DNA from: Bacteroidales bacterium M2
GTDB taxonomy: Bacteria; Bacteroidota; Bacteroidia; Bacteroidales; Muribaculaceae
Length of the DNA: 64,000 bases
NCBI GenBank assembly: GCA_001689415.1
Contig: LUJM01000014.1
Span: forward strand, 11,677-75,676
Direction of reading: 5' to 3'
A program made the position numbers and the translations under genes. Under the pieces are notes generated by a model. That model ran no database searches and was not told the DNA's origin. It saw nothing but the letters and a program-made list of their open reading frames with translations. Positions 25,720 through 35,152 of this stretch are shown one piece after another (position 1 is the first letter of the stretch; every line of letters begins with the position of its first letter).

Positions 25720-27168
25720 ATGAAAAAGATTAGTAACATATTAATACCATTGACCATAGCGGTGATGATTGCATCTTGCGCTACCGGAGGCTCTCGCGGT
25801 TCTGCCGGAGGTGAGGTAACCGGTGTGGGTGCTACATCGTGGGCCGAGCCTACGCCTTACGGAATGGTGCTCGTCGACAGGGGTTCGATGAAAGTCGGTG
25901 TAAACAAGGCCGACTCGTTATGGAACCTGCAGGCTGATGCAAGAGGAATCAGTGTCGACGGTTTCTGGATGGACGAGACCGAGATTACAAACGGCAAGTA
26001 CAAGCAATTTGTATTCTGGGTTCGCGACAGCATCATACGCGAGCGTCTTGCCGACCCGGCATACGGGGGTAACGAAGATTTCAAAATCGAGGAAGACCGC
26101 GAAGGAAACCCTGTGACACCTCACCTCAACTGGAACAAGGCTATTCCTTGGCGCAACCCGAACGAGGATGAGCAGCGTGCAATCGAAAGCGTATATCGCA
26201 CAAACCCAATTACAGGTGTACGCGAACTCGACCCCAACCAGCTCAACTACCGATACGAAGTATACAACCACACCGAGGCTGCACGCCGACGCAACCGCCT
26301 CGAGCCCGAACGTCGCGACTACAACACCGACCGTCGCAACGTGCAGCGCGTTGAACCCACAATCTCGAAAGATACCGCATGGATTGACGAAGAAGGCCAA
26401 ATCCGACGCCAGACAATACAGCGACAGCTAACCGGCCCATACGACTTCCTAAATACATATATCGTGAATGTTTACCCCGACACAACAGCCTGGGTCAACG
26501 ACTTCGAAAACGCATACAACGAGCCATATGTACGCATGTACTTCGCTCACGGCGGCTACAACGACTATCCAGTGGTAGGCGTGAGCTGGGAACAGGCAAA
26601 CGCATTTGCTAACTGGCGCACCGAATTCCTTCGCCGTTCGCTCGGCAAAGAAGGCGTATATGTAGAGCCATACCGTCTGCCCACCGAGGCCGAATGGGAA
26701 TATGCTGCCCGAGCCGGTGTAAACGAGAACATGTACCCTTGGGACGGAGATCTGACTATGAGCGAGGACAAAGGATGCTTCTACGCAAACTTCAAACCTG
26801 CTGAGGGTAATTACGTTCGCGACGGTCATGTGATAACTTCTCGGGTAGGCACATACGCGCCAAACGATTTCGGTCTCTACGATATGGCGGGTAACGTGAG
26901 CGAATGGACCTCTACCGCATTTACCGAAAGTGTAGGCCGACTTACGAGCGACCTCAACCCCGAATACCGATACAACGCTGCCGAAGAAGACCCCTACAAG
27001 ATGAAACGTAAAATCATTCGTGGCGGCTCGTGGAAAGACGTGGCTCACAATGTGCGCTCCGACCTGCGTATGTGGGAGTATCAAAACGAACAACGATCTT
27101 ATATCGGATTCCGCTGCGTGCGTTCGCAGATTGGATTCGCTAAAGGACAGAAACAAAATAAAAAATAA
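25720..27168 (+). CDS. gldK: GldK/PorK, type IX secretion lipoprotein
   Basis: Outer-membrane lipoprotein that forms the periplasmic ring of the type IX secretion system with GldN. The lipobox is MIASC with lipidated C20. The rest is a formylglycine-generating-enzyme (FGE/sulfatase-modifying) fold: YGMVLVDRGSMKVG near residue 48, GFWMDETEITNGKYKQF, VVGVSWEQANAFANWR, RLPTEAEWEYAARAG, AGNVSEW and IIRGGSWKDV. It is a ring structural protein rather than an enzyme in this family. The 482-residue length is normal. It lies 66 bases after porP and 70 before gldL. Confidence 0.95.
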   Translation: MKKISNILIPLTIAVMIASCATGGSRGSAGGEVTGVGATSWAEPTPYGMVLVDRGSMKVGVNKADSLWNLQADARGISVDGFWMDETEITNGKYKQFVFWVRDSIIRERLADPAYGGNEDFKIEEDREGNPVTPHLNWNKAIPWRNPNEDEQRAIESVYRTNPITGVRELDPNQLNYRYEVYNHTEAARRRNRLEPERRDYNTDRRNVQRVEPTISKDTAWIDEEGQIRRQTIQRQLTGPYDFLNTYIVNVYPDTTAWVNDFENAYNEPYVRMYFAHGGYNDYPVVGVSWEQANAFANWRTEFLRRSLGKEGVYVEPYRLPTEAEWEYAARAGVNENMYPWDGDLTMSEDKGCFYANFKPAEGNYVRDGHVITSRVGTYAPNDFGLYDMAGNVSEWTSTAFTESVGRLTSDLNPEYRYNAAEEDPYKMKRKIIRGGSWKDVAHNVRSDLRMWEYQNEQRSYIGFRCVRSQIGFAKGQKQNKK

Positions 27169-27238
27169 CGACGACATGCGGTAAAACCGGATCCGTATAT
27201 CACCGGGCCCGGCCGAACTAAAGAAATTATAGTACACA

Positions 27239-28150
27239 ATGGGAAAAATCAAGACATACAAAAGCGTTATCGGCACCTTTATCAGTAGCGAGAACGGCCA
27301 GCGCTTTTTCAACTTTGCCTACTCTATCGGCGCCGCAATCGTAATCTGGGGTGCACTGTTCAAGATATTGCATCTCCCCGGAGGCAATGCTCTACTTTCA
27401 ATCGGTATGGGTACCGAGGTGCTCATGTTCGTGCTAACAGCTTTCGACCGTCCTCCTAAAGAATATAAATGGGAAGACGTGTTCCCTGCTCTGCGCGGCG
27501 AAGAAGATGCCGAGGTTCGCGGAGGCATCAGCGGTGTAGCCGGTGCTTCTGCAGGCCCTGTTCAGGCAGGTAGCGCTCAAGCCGGACCGGTCGACATCAA
27601 CGCGTCACAGGTTCAATCCTTTGCCTCGACCACACAGCAATGCCTCGACCAAATGGCAGCTCTTGCCGTAGAGATGCAGCAACTCCACTCCACAACTGCC
27701 GCCCTCAACCAAGTATCGGCAACCCTGCTCGACAGTTATCGCGCTATTACCGAGAACTCCGAAGGCATCAGCCGCAGCTCGGCAGGATATGTAGAGCAGA
27801 TGTCGGCACTGCACCAGAACCTCGGAGGACTCAACACTATCTACGAGCTACAGCTACGCAGCGTTTCTTCGCAAATCGACGCTATCGACCGCGTGAACCG
27901 CGGCATCAAGGATATCCGCGACATGTACGAAAAGAGCGCCAACCAGAGCGCCCGCTACTGCGAGGAAACAGAAAAAATGGCTCGCTACATGCAGCAGCTC
28001 AACAGCATCTACGAGCGTATGATACAAGCAATGACCGTAAACATGTACCGTCCGGCAAATATGCCCGACCTCGGTGGTATCGATATAAACAGCGACATCC
28101 ACAACGGTGTTTCGCACCAGGCGCCGGTACAGCAGCAGGCAAACGTCTAA
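27239..28150 (+). CDS. gldL: GldL/PorL, type IX secretion motor protein
   Basis: Inner-membrane protein of the GldLM motor that converts the proton gradient into motion for type IX secretion and gliding. It has two transmembrane helices near the N-terminus (about residues 23-45 and 50-69), including the conserved FKILHLPGG segment with its charged and histidine residues. These are followed by a long cytoplasmic, glutamine-rich coiled-coil region. The 303-residue length is typical. It is followed by gldM after 23 bases. Confidence 0.95.
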   Translation: MGKIKTYKSVIGTFISSENGQRFFNFAYSIGAAIVIWGALFKILHLPGGNALLSIGMGTEVLMFVLTAFDRPPKEYKWEDVFPALRGEEDAEVRGGISGVAGASAGPVQAGSAQAGPVDINASQVQSFASTTQQCLDQMAALAVEMQQLHSTTAALNQVSATLLDSYRAITENSEGISRSSAGYVEQMSALHQNLGGLNTIYELQLRSVSSQIDAIDRVNRGIKDIRDMYEKSANQSARYCEETEKMARYMQQLNSIYERMIQAMTVNMYRPANMPDLGGIDINSDIHNGVSHQAPVQQQANV

Positions 28151-28173
28151 TCTTAAATGTAAGAGTCAGATAA

Positions 28174-29739
28174 ATGGGAGCTAATACAAACAGGCTTTCG
28201 CCTCGTCAGAAGATGATCAACCTTATGTACATCGTTCTGACGGCTATGCTGGCGCTCAACGTTTCGAGCGACGTGCTCGACGGCTTTACGCAGGTGCACG
28301 AGGGCCTAAACCGCTCCAACACCAACTATGGCCAGCGAAACAACGCTATTTACGGCGAACTCGAATCGCTGGCAGCGAAAAACCCCGACAAGGCGACTGC
28401 GTGGCTCGAAAAGGCCAACGCTGTCCGCAACCGAACTGCCGAGCTATACAACTACGTCGATACTCTCAAGCAGGCGATTGTAGAAAAAGCCGACGGCGAT
28501 GATGCAAATGTTTTCGACATCAAAAACCGCGACGACCTCGAATCTGCCGCCGTTGTGATGCTTGCCCCGGGAAATCCCCGAGGTGCTCTCCTTCGCAACA
28601 AAATCGACGACTACTGCGCTTTCGTCACAGCATTCATACCCGACACGACCAAGCGAGCCACTATCGCTGAGGCCCTTTCTACCGCTTCGGTAACACGTCG
28701 CGGCACTCTCGCACCTCAGGCTTGGGAAGAAGCTAAATTCGACCAGCAGCCTGTCGTTGCTGCCGTGACAATCCTCGCTAAGCTGCAGAGCGACATACTA
28801 TATGCCGAGGGCGAGGCTCTGAACTCGCTCCTTAGCCAGGTCGACGCCGGCGACGTAAGGGTAAACGAACTATCAGCCTATGTGATGCCTCAGTCGCGAC
28901 TGGTGATGCGCGGCAGCAAATACTCGGCAAATATCGTGCTTGCGGCTGTAGATACCACCCAGCGCCCGCAGGTCTTCATTGAGGGCAAACAGCTCGCAAA
29001 CGACCGCGGACTCTACGAAGTAGCCACAGGCTCCACAGGCGACTTCACCTACAAGGGATGGCTCGAGGTCCCCAACCCCGACGGCAGCACTACACGACGC
29101 GACTTCACTTCATCGTACACCGTAATCGAGCCTATGGCCACTGTATCGGCTACGATGATGAATGTTCTCTACGCCGGTATCGACAACCCCGTGAGCATTT
29201 CAGTGCCGGGCGTTGCAATGGGCGATATATCAGCCTCGATGACAAACGGCTCACTCACTCGCCAGGGCGACCATTGGATAGCACGTCCGGGGCAGGTTGG
29301 CAGCGATGCCACTGTCACAGTAACAGCCAACATGGACGGCAAACCGGTTCAAATGGCTCAGACAAAATTCCGTGTTCGCAAGCTCCCCGACCCGACTCCG
29401 TTTATAGCATTCAAAGACGCATCAGGTAATACCGACCACTACCGTGGCGGCAAACCATTCAAAAAAGCTCTGCTCCTTGCCTCTCCCGGCCTCGAGGCTG
29501 CTATCGACGACGGTTTGCTCGATACTCCGTTTACAGTAGAGAGCTTCGAAACTGTATTCTTCGATTCTTCGGGCAACGCGATGCCGGAAGTAAGCAACGG
29601 ATCGCAGTTCTCGCAGCGACAGAAACAGCAGTTCCAGCGTCTTGGACGAGGCAAACGATTCTACATTTCCAGAATTCGTGCCAAAGGCCCCGACGGACTT
29701 ACCCGCGACCTTTCGCCAATGGAGGTCATAATCAACTAA
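28174..29739 (+). CDS. gldM: GldM/PorM, type IX secretion motor protein
   Basis: Partner of GldL: a single transmembrane helix near residues 14-32 (MINLMYIVLTAMLALNVSSD) anchors a long periplasmic part made of stacked domains that reach to the GldK/N ring. The opening MGANTNRLSPRQKMINLMYIV is highly characteristic of the family. Other features are the helical first domain (about 40-220) and beta-rich domains afterwards. The length of 521 residues is typical. It lies between gldL and gldN (31-base gap) in the same operon. Confidence 0.95.
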   Translation: MGANTNRLSPRQKMINLMYIVLTAMLALNVSSDVLDGFTQVHEGLNRSNTNYGQRNNAIYGELESLAAKNPDKATAWLEKANAVRNRTAELYNYVDTLKQAIVEKADGDDANVFDIKNRDDLESAAVVMLAPGNPRGALLRNKIDDYCAFVTAFIPDTTKRATIAEALSTASVTRRGTLAPQAWEEAKFDQQPVVAAVTILAKLQSDILYAEGEALNSLLSQVDAGDVRVNELSAYVMPQSRLVMRGSKYSANIVLAAVDTTQRPQVFIEGKQLANDRGLYEVATGSTGDFTYKGWLEVPNPDGSTTRRDFTSSYTVIEPMATVSATMMNVLYAGIDNPVSISVPGVAMGDISASMTNGSLTRQGDHWIARPGQVGSDATVTVTANMDGKPVQMAQTKFRVRKLPDPTPFIAFKDASGNTDHYRGGKPFKKALLLASPGLEAAIDDGLLDTPFTVESFETVFFDSSGNAMPEVSNGSQFSQRQKQQFQRLGRGKRFYISRIRAKGPDGLTRDLSPMEVIIN

Positions 29740-29770
29740 GATTTATCTTAAGATAATTAATAATAATACG

Positions 29771-30904
29771 ATGCACAAGATATTGAGAATAAGCCTTGCG
29801 GCCATTGCCCTGTTACTACTTGGCAGCGAACTTTGCGCCCAGGAACAAAGCCAGGGCAGCGTAGTACGCCGTGGCGGACGCGAACGAAAAACCGAGCAGC
29901 AGGACGGTTCGCAGGTTACACAGCGCATGCAGAGCTTCTACTCCGACAAGGACGAGTCGATTAGCGATGCCGACAGGCAGTGGATGCGTGTGATTTACCG
30001 TTCCATTGACCTCGACAAGGATAAAAACGCCGCGCTATATTTCCCCGAAGAACCGATAGAAGGACAGGAAAACCTGTTCCGCATCATCATGCGCCTGCTG
30101 GCCAACAATACCATACCGGCATACGAATATCTCGACGGCCGCGAAATCTTCACCGACCAGTACCGCATCAAGACCCGCGACGTACTCGACAGGTTCTACA
30201 TACCCTACACCGAGGCCAAGGGTTCTACCGAAAAGAATCCGCGCTTCACTATCGACCCAAGCGACGTTCCTACTAACGAGGTCCTGTCGTACTACGTGGT
30301 CGAGCGTTGGGAGTTCGATACCCGCCACAACCGTCTGAGGCCTGTAGTCGAAGCCATTTGCCCGGTATTGCATCGTTCCGGCGATTTTGGCGGAGACGCG
30401 CTAAAATACCCCATGTTCTGGGTCAAGTTCTCCGACCTGAGGCCATATCTTGCTGCTCAGGCAATTTTTGTCGACGACGACAACAACCTGCCAACATGCA
30501 GCTACGACGACTTCTTCACCCTCAACATGTACGACGGCGACATCTACAAGACCCGCAACCTCAAAAACAAATCGATGGTGCAGCAGTATCCTGACCCCGA
30601 CGCTCTAAAACGCGCTCAGGACAGCATACAGAGCCGTCTCGACAACTTCGAATCGAAGCTCTGGGTTCCAACCCGCGAAGAGGTTATCGCTGCTCGCGAA
30701 GCTCGTGAAGCTCTCGAGGCCGGTGCCGACAGCACTGAAGTCGCCAAAGCTACAGAAAAGACTTCGAATACGCGTGCCACTCGTCGTTCGGCAAAGCGCT
30801 CGGCAAAAGCTCCTAAAGAAAAGAAGGTAAAAGAAAGCAAACCGAAAGAAATCAAAAGTTCATCGTCTTCTAACGCTGCCCGTTCGGTACGCCGCCGTCG
30901 CTGA
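29771..30904 (+). CDS. gldN: GldN/PorN, type IX secretion ring protein
   Basis: Periplasmic protein that forms the ring with GldK. The signal peptide ends near LLGSELCAQ (about residue 24). The conserved core has WMRVIYRSIDLDKDKNAALYFPE and VLSYYVVERWEFDTRHNR-type segments, and DDFFTLNMYDGDIYKTRNLKNK. An unusually lysine-, arginine- and serine-rich tail (about residues 310-377) follows the core. The end of the operon is marked by a stem-loop at 30924-30958. Confidence 0.94.
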   Translation: MHKILRISLAAIALLLLGSELCAQEQSQGSVVRRGGRERKTEQQDGSQVTQRMQSFYSDKDESISDADRQWMRVIYRSIDLDKDKNAALYFPEEPIEGQENLFRIIMRLLANNTIPAYEYLDGREIFTDQYRIKTRDVLDRFYIPYTEAKGSTEKNPRFTIDPSDVPTNEVLSYYVVERWEFDTRHNRLRPVVEAICPVLHRSGDFGGDALKYPMFWVKFSDLRPYLAAQAIFVDDDNNLPTCSYDDFFTLNMYDGDIYKTRNLKNKSMVQQYPDPDALKRAQDSIQSRLDNFESKLWVPTREEVIAAREAREALEAGADSTEVAKATEKTSNTRATRRSAKRSAKAPKEKKVKESKPKEIKSSSSSNAARSVRRRR

Positions 30905-30923
30905 CAGTCGTACTACAATATCA

Positions 30924-30958
30924 CAGGGTCATCAGGCTGTCAAGCCTTGGTGGCCCTG
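30924..30958 (+). terminator. Likely terminator after gldN
   Basis: CAGGGTCATCAGGCT can pair with AGCCTTGGTGGCCCTG around a GTCA loop (about 15 pairs with two G:U and one bulge). Only a short AAATTTA tract follows, so the call is moderate. No gene is seen in the rest of 30905-31095. Confidence 0.5.
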
Positions 30959-31095
30959 AAATTTATAGGTACAATATTCGTTTCGCAGACTTCGGCCTGC
31001 GGAACCAAATATCTTGGGTTTCAACAATTTCTACCTGTCGGAGGTCTTATTTATAGTTTGCAAACCTCTTACAAGGTAATAAAACTGACATAAAC

Positions 31096-32247
31096 ATGAC
31101 CAAATCACTTGTATCGCTTGCCTTGGGCACTTTTACACTCGGTATAGCCGAGTTTACTATGATGGGCATACTTGGCGATGTAGCCTCAAACCTCGACATA
31201 AGCATCGCCCAGGCCGGACATCTCATCTCGGCCTATGCCCTCGGCGTGGCTATCGGCGCTCCGATGCTGATATTCCTTCGTAAATGGCCGCTCAAACGCG
31301 TATTGCTTCTTCTGGCAGCTCTTATCGTTGTCGGAAATACCGCTGCGGCTCTGTCCCCGGGCTACGCTATGCTGCTAATTGCTCGATTTGTTTCCGGGCT
31401 GCCTCATGGTGCTTTCTTCGGTACAGGAGCTATCGTTTGTTCAAAACTCGCCGGGCAGGGACGCGGAGCCGAGGCTGTAGCAGTAATGGTGGGCGGCATG
31501 ACTGTGGCAAATGTAATAGGCGTACCGGCAGCCACATACGTAACCACGGCTTTGTCGTGGCGAATTGCATTTGCTATTGTCGCCTTCTTCGGCCTCACGG
31601 CTTTTGCCGGCATACGTGTATGGATGCCATATCTGCAGCCACTGCCCGATACCGGCCTCAAAGGGCAATTCCGCTTCCTCAAGAGCCTCGCGCCGTGGCT
31701 AATATACGCCGGGGTATTCTTTGGTCAGATGAGCGTGTATTGCTATTTCAGCTATGTAGAGCCTGTCATGACCGAGCTCACAGGATTCACAATGTCGGAT
31801 ATGACTTGGATTATGGTGCTTGCCGGTACAGGTATGGTTACAGGCAACATCCTCGCGGGCAAACTCGCCGACAAATTCGGTGCTGCTAAGATTTCGGCAA
31901 GTATTGCGGTAGTGATTCTCGTGATAATGCCGTGTATCTACTTCTTTGTTAATGACAAAATAGTATCGCTGGCATTGCTCTTCATCGCCACGGCATGTTT
32001 GTTCGGCATCGGCGGACCGTTGCAATACCTCATAGTCCGATTCGCCAAAGGCGGCGAGATGCTTGGAGGCGCAGGCATACAGATTGCTTTCAACGTATCA
32101 AATGCCGTTGCGGCTGTCATTGGCGGCATGGCCATAAACCACGGCCTCGGTCTGGCATCTCCGGCCTTAGTCGGTATTCCCGGCGCTATTATCGCCGCCT
32201 CGGCTTTATTCTACATGGTACACCGCTACAAAGAACTGTCGAGATAA
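31096..32247 (+). CDS. MFS transporter (AraJ-like, DHA1 type)
   Basis: Major facilitator protein of 383 residues with about 12 hydrophobic segments. The N-terminal LALGTFTLGIAEFTMMGILGDVA and the ARFVSGLPHGAFFGTGA helix fit the AraJ/arabinose-efflux-like DHA1 group of drug and sugar exporters. GKLADKFGAAK is the internal loop-type motif, while the motif A position (FLRKWPLKRVLLL) is degenerate. The substrate is unknown. It is a single gene with a strong bidirectional terminator just downstream. Confidence 0.9.
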   Translation: MTKSLVSLALGTFTLGIAEFTMMGILGDVASNLDISIAQAGHLISAYALGVAIGAPMLIFLRKWPLKRVLLLLAALIVVGNTAAALSPGYAMLLIARFVSGLPHGAFFGTGAIVCSKLAGQGRGAEAVAVMVGGMTVANVIGVPAATYVTTALSWRIAFAIVAFFGLTAFAGIRVWMPYLQPLPDTGLKGQFRFLKSLAPWLIYAGVFFGQMSVYCYFSYVEPVMTELTGFTMSDMTWIMVLAGTGMVTGNILAGKLADKFGAAKISASIAVVILVIMPCIYFFVNDKIVSLALLFIATACLFGIGGPLQYLIVRFAKGGEMLGGAGIQIAFNVSNAVAAVIGGMAINHGLGLASPALVGIPGAIIAASALFYMVHRYKELSR

Positions 32248-32258
32248 AGCAACATAGC

Positions 32259-32311
32259 ATAAAACACAGAGAGGATGCAAAGCAAGGCCGAGCATCCTCT
32301 CTGTGTTTTAT
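32259..32311. terminator. Bidirectional terminator, perfect 20-bp stem
   Basis: Left arm 32259-32278 and right arm 32292-32311 are exact reverse complements (ATAAAACACAGAGAGGATGC and its complement), with a 13-base loop. A-rich and T-rich outer ends fit termination of both the plus-strand MFS gene and the minus-strand M6 peptidase gene. Confidence 0.85.
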
Positions 32312-32327
32312 GGGGTTGTGAATTCGT

Positions 32328-35099
32328 TTATCTAATCGATACCTTGCGCGATCCTTCGGGGCTTACGATAATGAAGAGTCCGGCTGAGGGCAATTCGATT
32401 TCGGCAACACCCGCGGCATCGGTAAGGGCATTTGCAATCGTAATACCGGCAAGTGATACCACGCTTACATTCTGCCCGGCGGCTCCGCGATATATCACGC
32501 TGCGACCGGCCACGCTGATATTGCCACCCGAAACAATAGTCTCGCCTACGCCCGATGTGAAATCGAGAGCCACGGTGTTCGACGGCTTCGAATAACGGCT
32601 CTCAGCATCGATACCTTCTACAAAGAATCTGAGGGCAGTAGACTCGGCTGGAACGTCGACTGTATATGTCAGGGCCTCGCCAACATCTTGACGGCTTAGA
32701 ATCGGTGTAAATGTACGTGCAATGGTGCTTACCGCAACATTGTCAAGGCCTACATTGCCGCCTCCGGCCGGCTTGGTATACACGAATCGAAGCTGATGCA
32801 TACCCTCAGGAACATCTACACTGAGTGTCGCTCCCTTGCCTTCGTATTTATTCACATTGTTTTCAACGAGAATCTGAGTCCATTCTGCATCTGCGTTTTC
32901 ACGCGCCTCAACCGTAAATACCGACTTGATACCGGCCGAGGTGCTGTTACCTACGAGCCAAAACGATACATGAGTTATCTCGCTTGCATACACTTCCGAA
33001 GTTAGTGTGGCCTTGTCCTTGGCAAATTTAAGCACGGGGGCACCGGATGCGATAAGTGCTACAGGGGTAGTAGTAGATTTGTAGATATCGGTTGCACGAC
33101 CCGACCACTGCCAGTTTGCAGGGATTGCGAGCTTATCGTCGCGACCGAAGTCATGCGTTTCAGTCTTTGTTCCACCTGCTGTCTCGCTTTCAACAGTAAG
33201 GGCATACTTGCGAGCTCCCGAGAGAGATTCCCAACTTAGCACGGCCTTGTCTCCCCGGCGCACTGCACTGAGCGCTACCGGACGAAGATATATGAAATCT
33301 ATAGTGGGAGTTGTAATTGTAGCTTCAGGAGAATATTCCGAATGCTGACGGCCATTTACCGCCCTCACTTTTACCGCATAATCGCGTTCTCCGGCAACAC
33401 CGGTGAGCAGGTATTCTGTCACATTGCCGACTGCAAAGTCGGTATAGGCACCGAAAGGCTCGCCTTCGCAGCTTACGGCGAGTTCATAGTCAATGGCCTG
33501 AGGCACGGCCTTCCACGATATGCGAATAGTACCGTCGTTGCGGGCTTCAAGCACCGGGGCGGCCGGCGTTTCGAAATCGATATGTCCGCCACAAACATTG
33601 AAGCTGACTATACCGTTCGACTCTGAAATATCGGTAATCGGGTAATCAATTGCGACTCCGGCCCAAGTACGAAGGGCCGGATATGTATCGGCTGTGAGCG
33701 ATGTCACATTCTTGCGGCCGGGAAACGAATAAGTATCAAGGTGAATGGGATTGTAATTATCATCCACCGAAGCGTCTGCATAACCTCCGGCCTCTACGAT
33801 ATCCACGCCGATATTAAAGCCGCGACGTGGCACATTGGGCTCGTTGTTGTCCCAGATTGTCTGGTTGAAACTGATATGCCATACCAACAAGCCGTGGCCG
33901 GGAAGATAGCTGTCCCAGCCGTCTTTCTGACGGTTCTCGACTACAAAGAACTCATTGTCGAGATTGGTAGGTATGATATAAGCCTTGTTGCTTTTGGTGA
34001 GTGATTCGAGCGATATACTCTCCGGGCCTACAAACTCTTCGGGGAACATCCACCCCATTGCATTGCGCTCTACTGCCGAGTAGTTCGGGGGCGTACGACC
34101 GTCGTCATTATACGTGCCATAGTCCATGAGGTCCCAGGAACTTGGAGTGCTTAGGTCATAGGTATCATCTGTATTGTAAAGGTCGGGGAGACCAAGTACA
34201 TGCGAAAATTCGTGGCAGAATGTTGCGATACCGTTGGTTGTATCTGTGGGCTTGGTAGGCGACGGAGGTGTTATCTCGTTGGCACACGCATAGCCGTAGA
34301 GGCGTTTGCCGTCGAATTCATAATACTCGTTGTAGAATTCGAAAGCATGAGGCCACACGGTATTGGGGTCGTCGTAGTCAGCCTCGCCGTAGCCTGCGTA
34401 TATTACAAATACATTATCGATATTGCCGTTATCATCGAGGTCGTACTGCGAATAATCGATTTCGTCGTCGAAAGCCTGAACAGCCTCAAGAATCATTTCG
34501 CCTGCGCGGGCGTCATTGTTTCCGCCGTAGTACGACATCCTGTTCTTGAGCGTTATTGGGCCGTAGACTTCAAAGGTGGGGTCGTACAAGCCTTGCGACT
34601 GCTCCAGGAAATAATCGCGAGCAGAACCTCGCGCCCCGTCCTCGTTGAAACCGGGTTCGTTGAGCTGGCGGGTAAAATATTCTTTAGGGTCGGAAAGACG
34701 GAACTTGACATCGGTAAATTCTACCAGAAACACAAGTCCCTTGCTCTTGCCTGTACGGGGAAACGGCGCTGAGAAATGTCCGATTCCATGATACTTCGAA
34801 CCGGTTACCGGCGATACATTATTGCTACGGCTAAGCTGCCGGCGACGTTGATATGCCTGTTTCTTCACAGCCTTGATTGCATCGTCATCGGCAACTCTGA
34901 GTTTGCCGTCGGCATTGCGGAGCATAGTACTTCCGTCGGCGCTTACATAGTAATGTCCAAACTCGTCGCCAACTTTCATGGCAGTCACTGTTGTGCCGTC
35001 GGCGTGGGTATAAGTACGATAGACTCGTTTGGCGGGAATGGCGGTGGCCGTCATCACTCCCATAAGCACAACTGCAGCAATAGTCAGTAGTTTTCTCAT
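32328..35099 (-). CDS. Secreted M6-family metalloprotease with T9SS-type C-terminal domain
   Basis: Predicted secreted zinc protease of 923 residues. It has a signal peptide (about 1-20), a propeptide-like region, then an M6 (immune inhibitor A-like) catalytic domain with the zinc site HEFSHVLGLPD (H296, E297, H300, D306). Fibronectin-like beta domains follow (APVLEARNDGTIRISWKAVP region). The last 75 residues form a short beta-rich block (VSVVSLAGITIANAL ... GLFIIVSPEGSRKVSIR) matching type IX C-terminal sorting domains. It lies downstream of the DUF4919-like gene, 53 bases away, and close to the T9SS core operon. Host or dietary protein degradation is inference. Confidence 0.9.
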   Translation of the reverse strand: MRKLLTIAAVVLMGVMTATAIPAKRVYRTYTHADGTTVTAMKVGDEFGHYYVSADGSTMLRNADGKLRVADDDAIKAVKKQAYQRRRQLSRSNNVSPVTGSKYHGIGHFSAPFPRTGKSKGLVFLVEFTDVKFRLSDPKEYFTRQLNEPGFNEDGARGSARDYFLEQSQGLYDPTFEVYGPITLKNRMSYYGGNNDARAGEMILEAVQAFDDEIDYSQYDLDDNGNIDNVFVIYAGYGEADYDDPNTVWPHAFEFYNEYYEFDGKRLYGYACANEITPPSPTKPTDTTNGIATFCHEFSHVLGLPDLYNTDDTYDLSTPSSWDLMDYGTYNDDGRTPPNYSAVERNAMGWMFPEEFVGPESISLESLTKSNKAYIIPTNLDNEFFVVENRQKDGWDSYLPGHGLLVWHISFNQTIWDNNEPNVPRRGFNIGVDIVEAGGYADASVDDNYNPIHLDTYSFPGRKNVTSLTADTYPALRTWAGVAIDYPITDISESNGIVSFNVCGGHIDFETPAAPVLEARNDGTIRISWKAVPQAIDYELAVSCEGEPFGAYTDFAVGNVTEYLLTGVAGERDYAVKVRAVNGRQHSEYSPEATITTPTIDFIYLRPVALSAVRRGDKAVLSWESLSGARKYALTVESETAGGTKTETHDFGRDDKLAIPANWQWSGRATDIYKSTTTPVALIASGAPVLKFAKDKATLTSEVYASEITHVSFWLVGNSTSAGIKSVFTVEARENADAEWTQILVENNVNKYEGKGATLSVDVPEGMHQLRFVYTKPAGGGNVGLDNVAVSTIARTFTPILSRQDVGEALTYTVDVPAESTALRFFVEGIDAESRYSKPSNTVALDFTSGVGETIVSGGNISVAGRSVIYRGAAGQNVSVVSLAGITIANALTDAAGVAEIELPSAGLFIIVSPEGSRKVSIR

Positions 35100-35116
35100 G
35101 GTCTTTATTTTTAGGT

Positions 35117-35136
35117 CTGCAGGCAGTTGCCTGCAG
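35117..35136. other. Short perfect hairpin between the DUF4919-like and M6 genes
   Basis: CTGCAGGC and GCCTGCAG pair perfectly around an AGTT loop. No T-run follows on the minus strand, so it is unlikely to be an intrinsic terminator for the upstream gene. It could be an RNA-processing or stability element in the leader of the M6 gene. Confidence 0.4.
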
Positions 35137-35152
35137 TTGTTGGTCTATGTTT

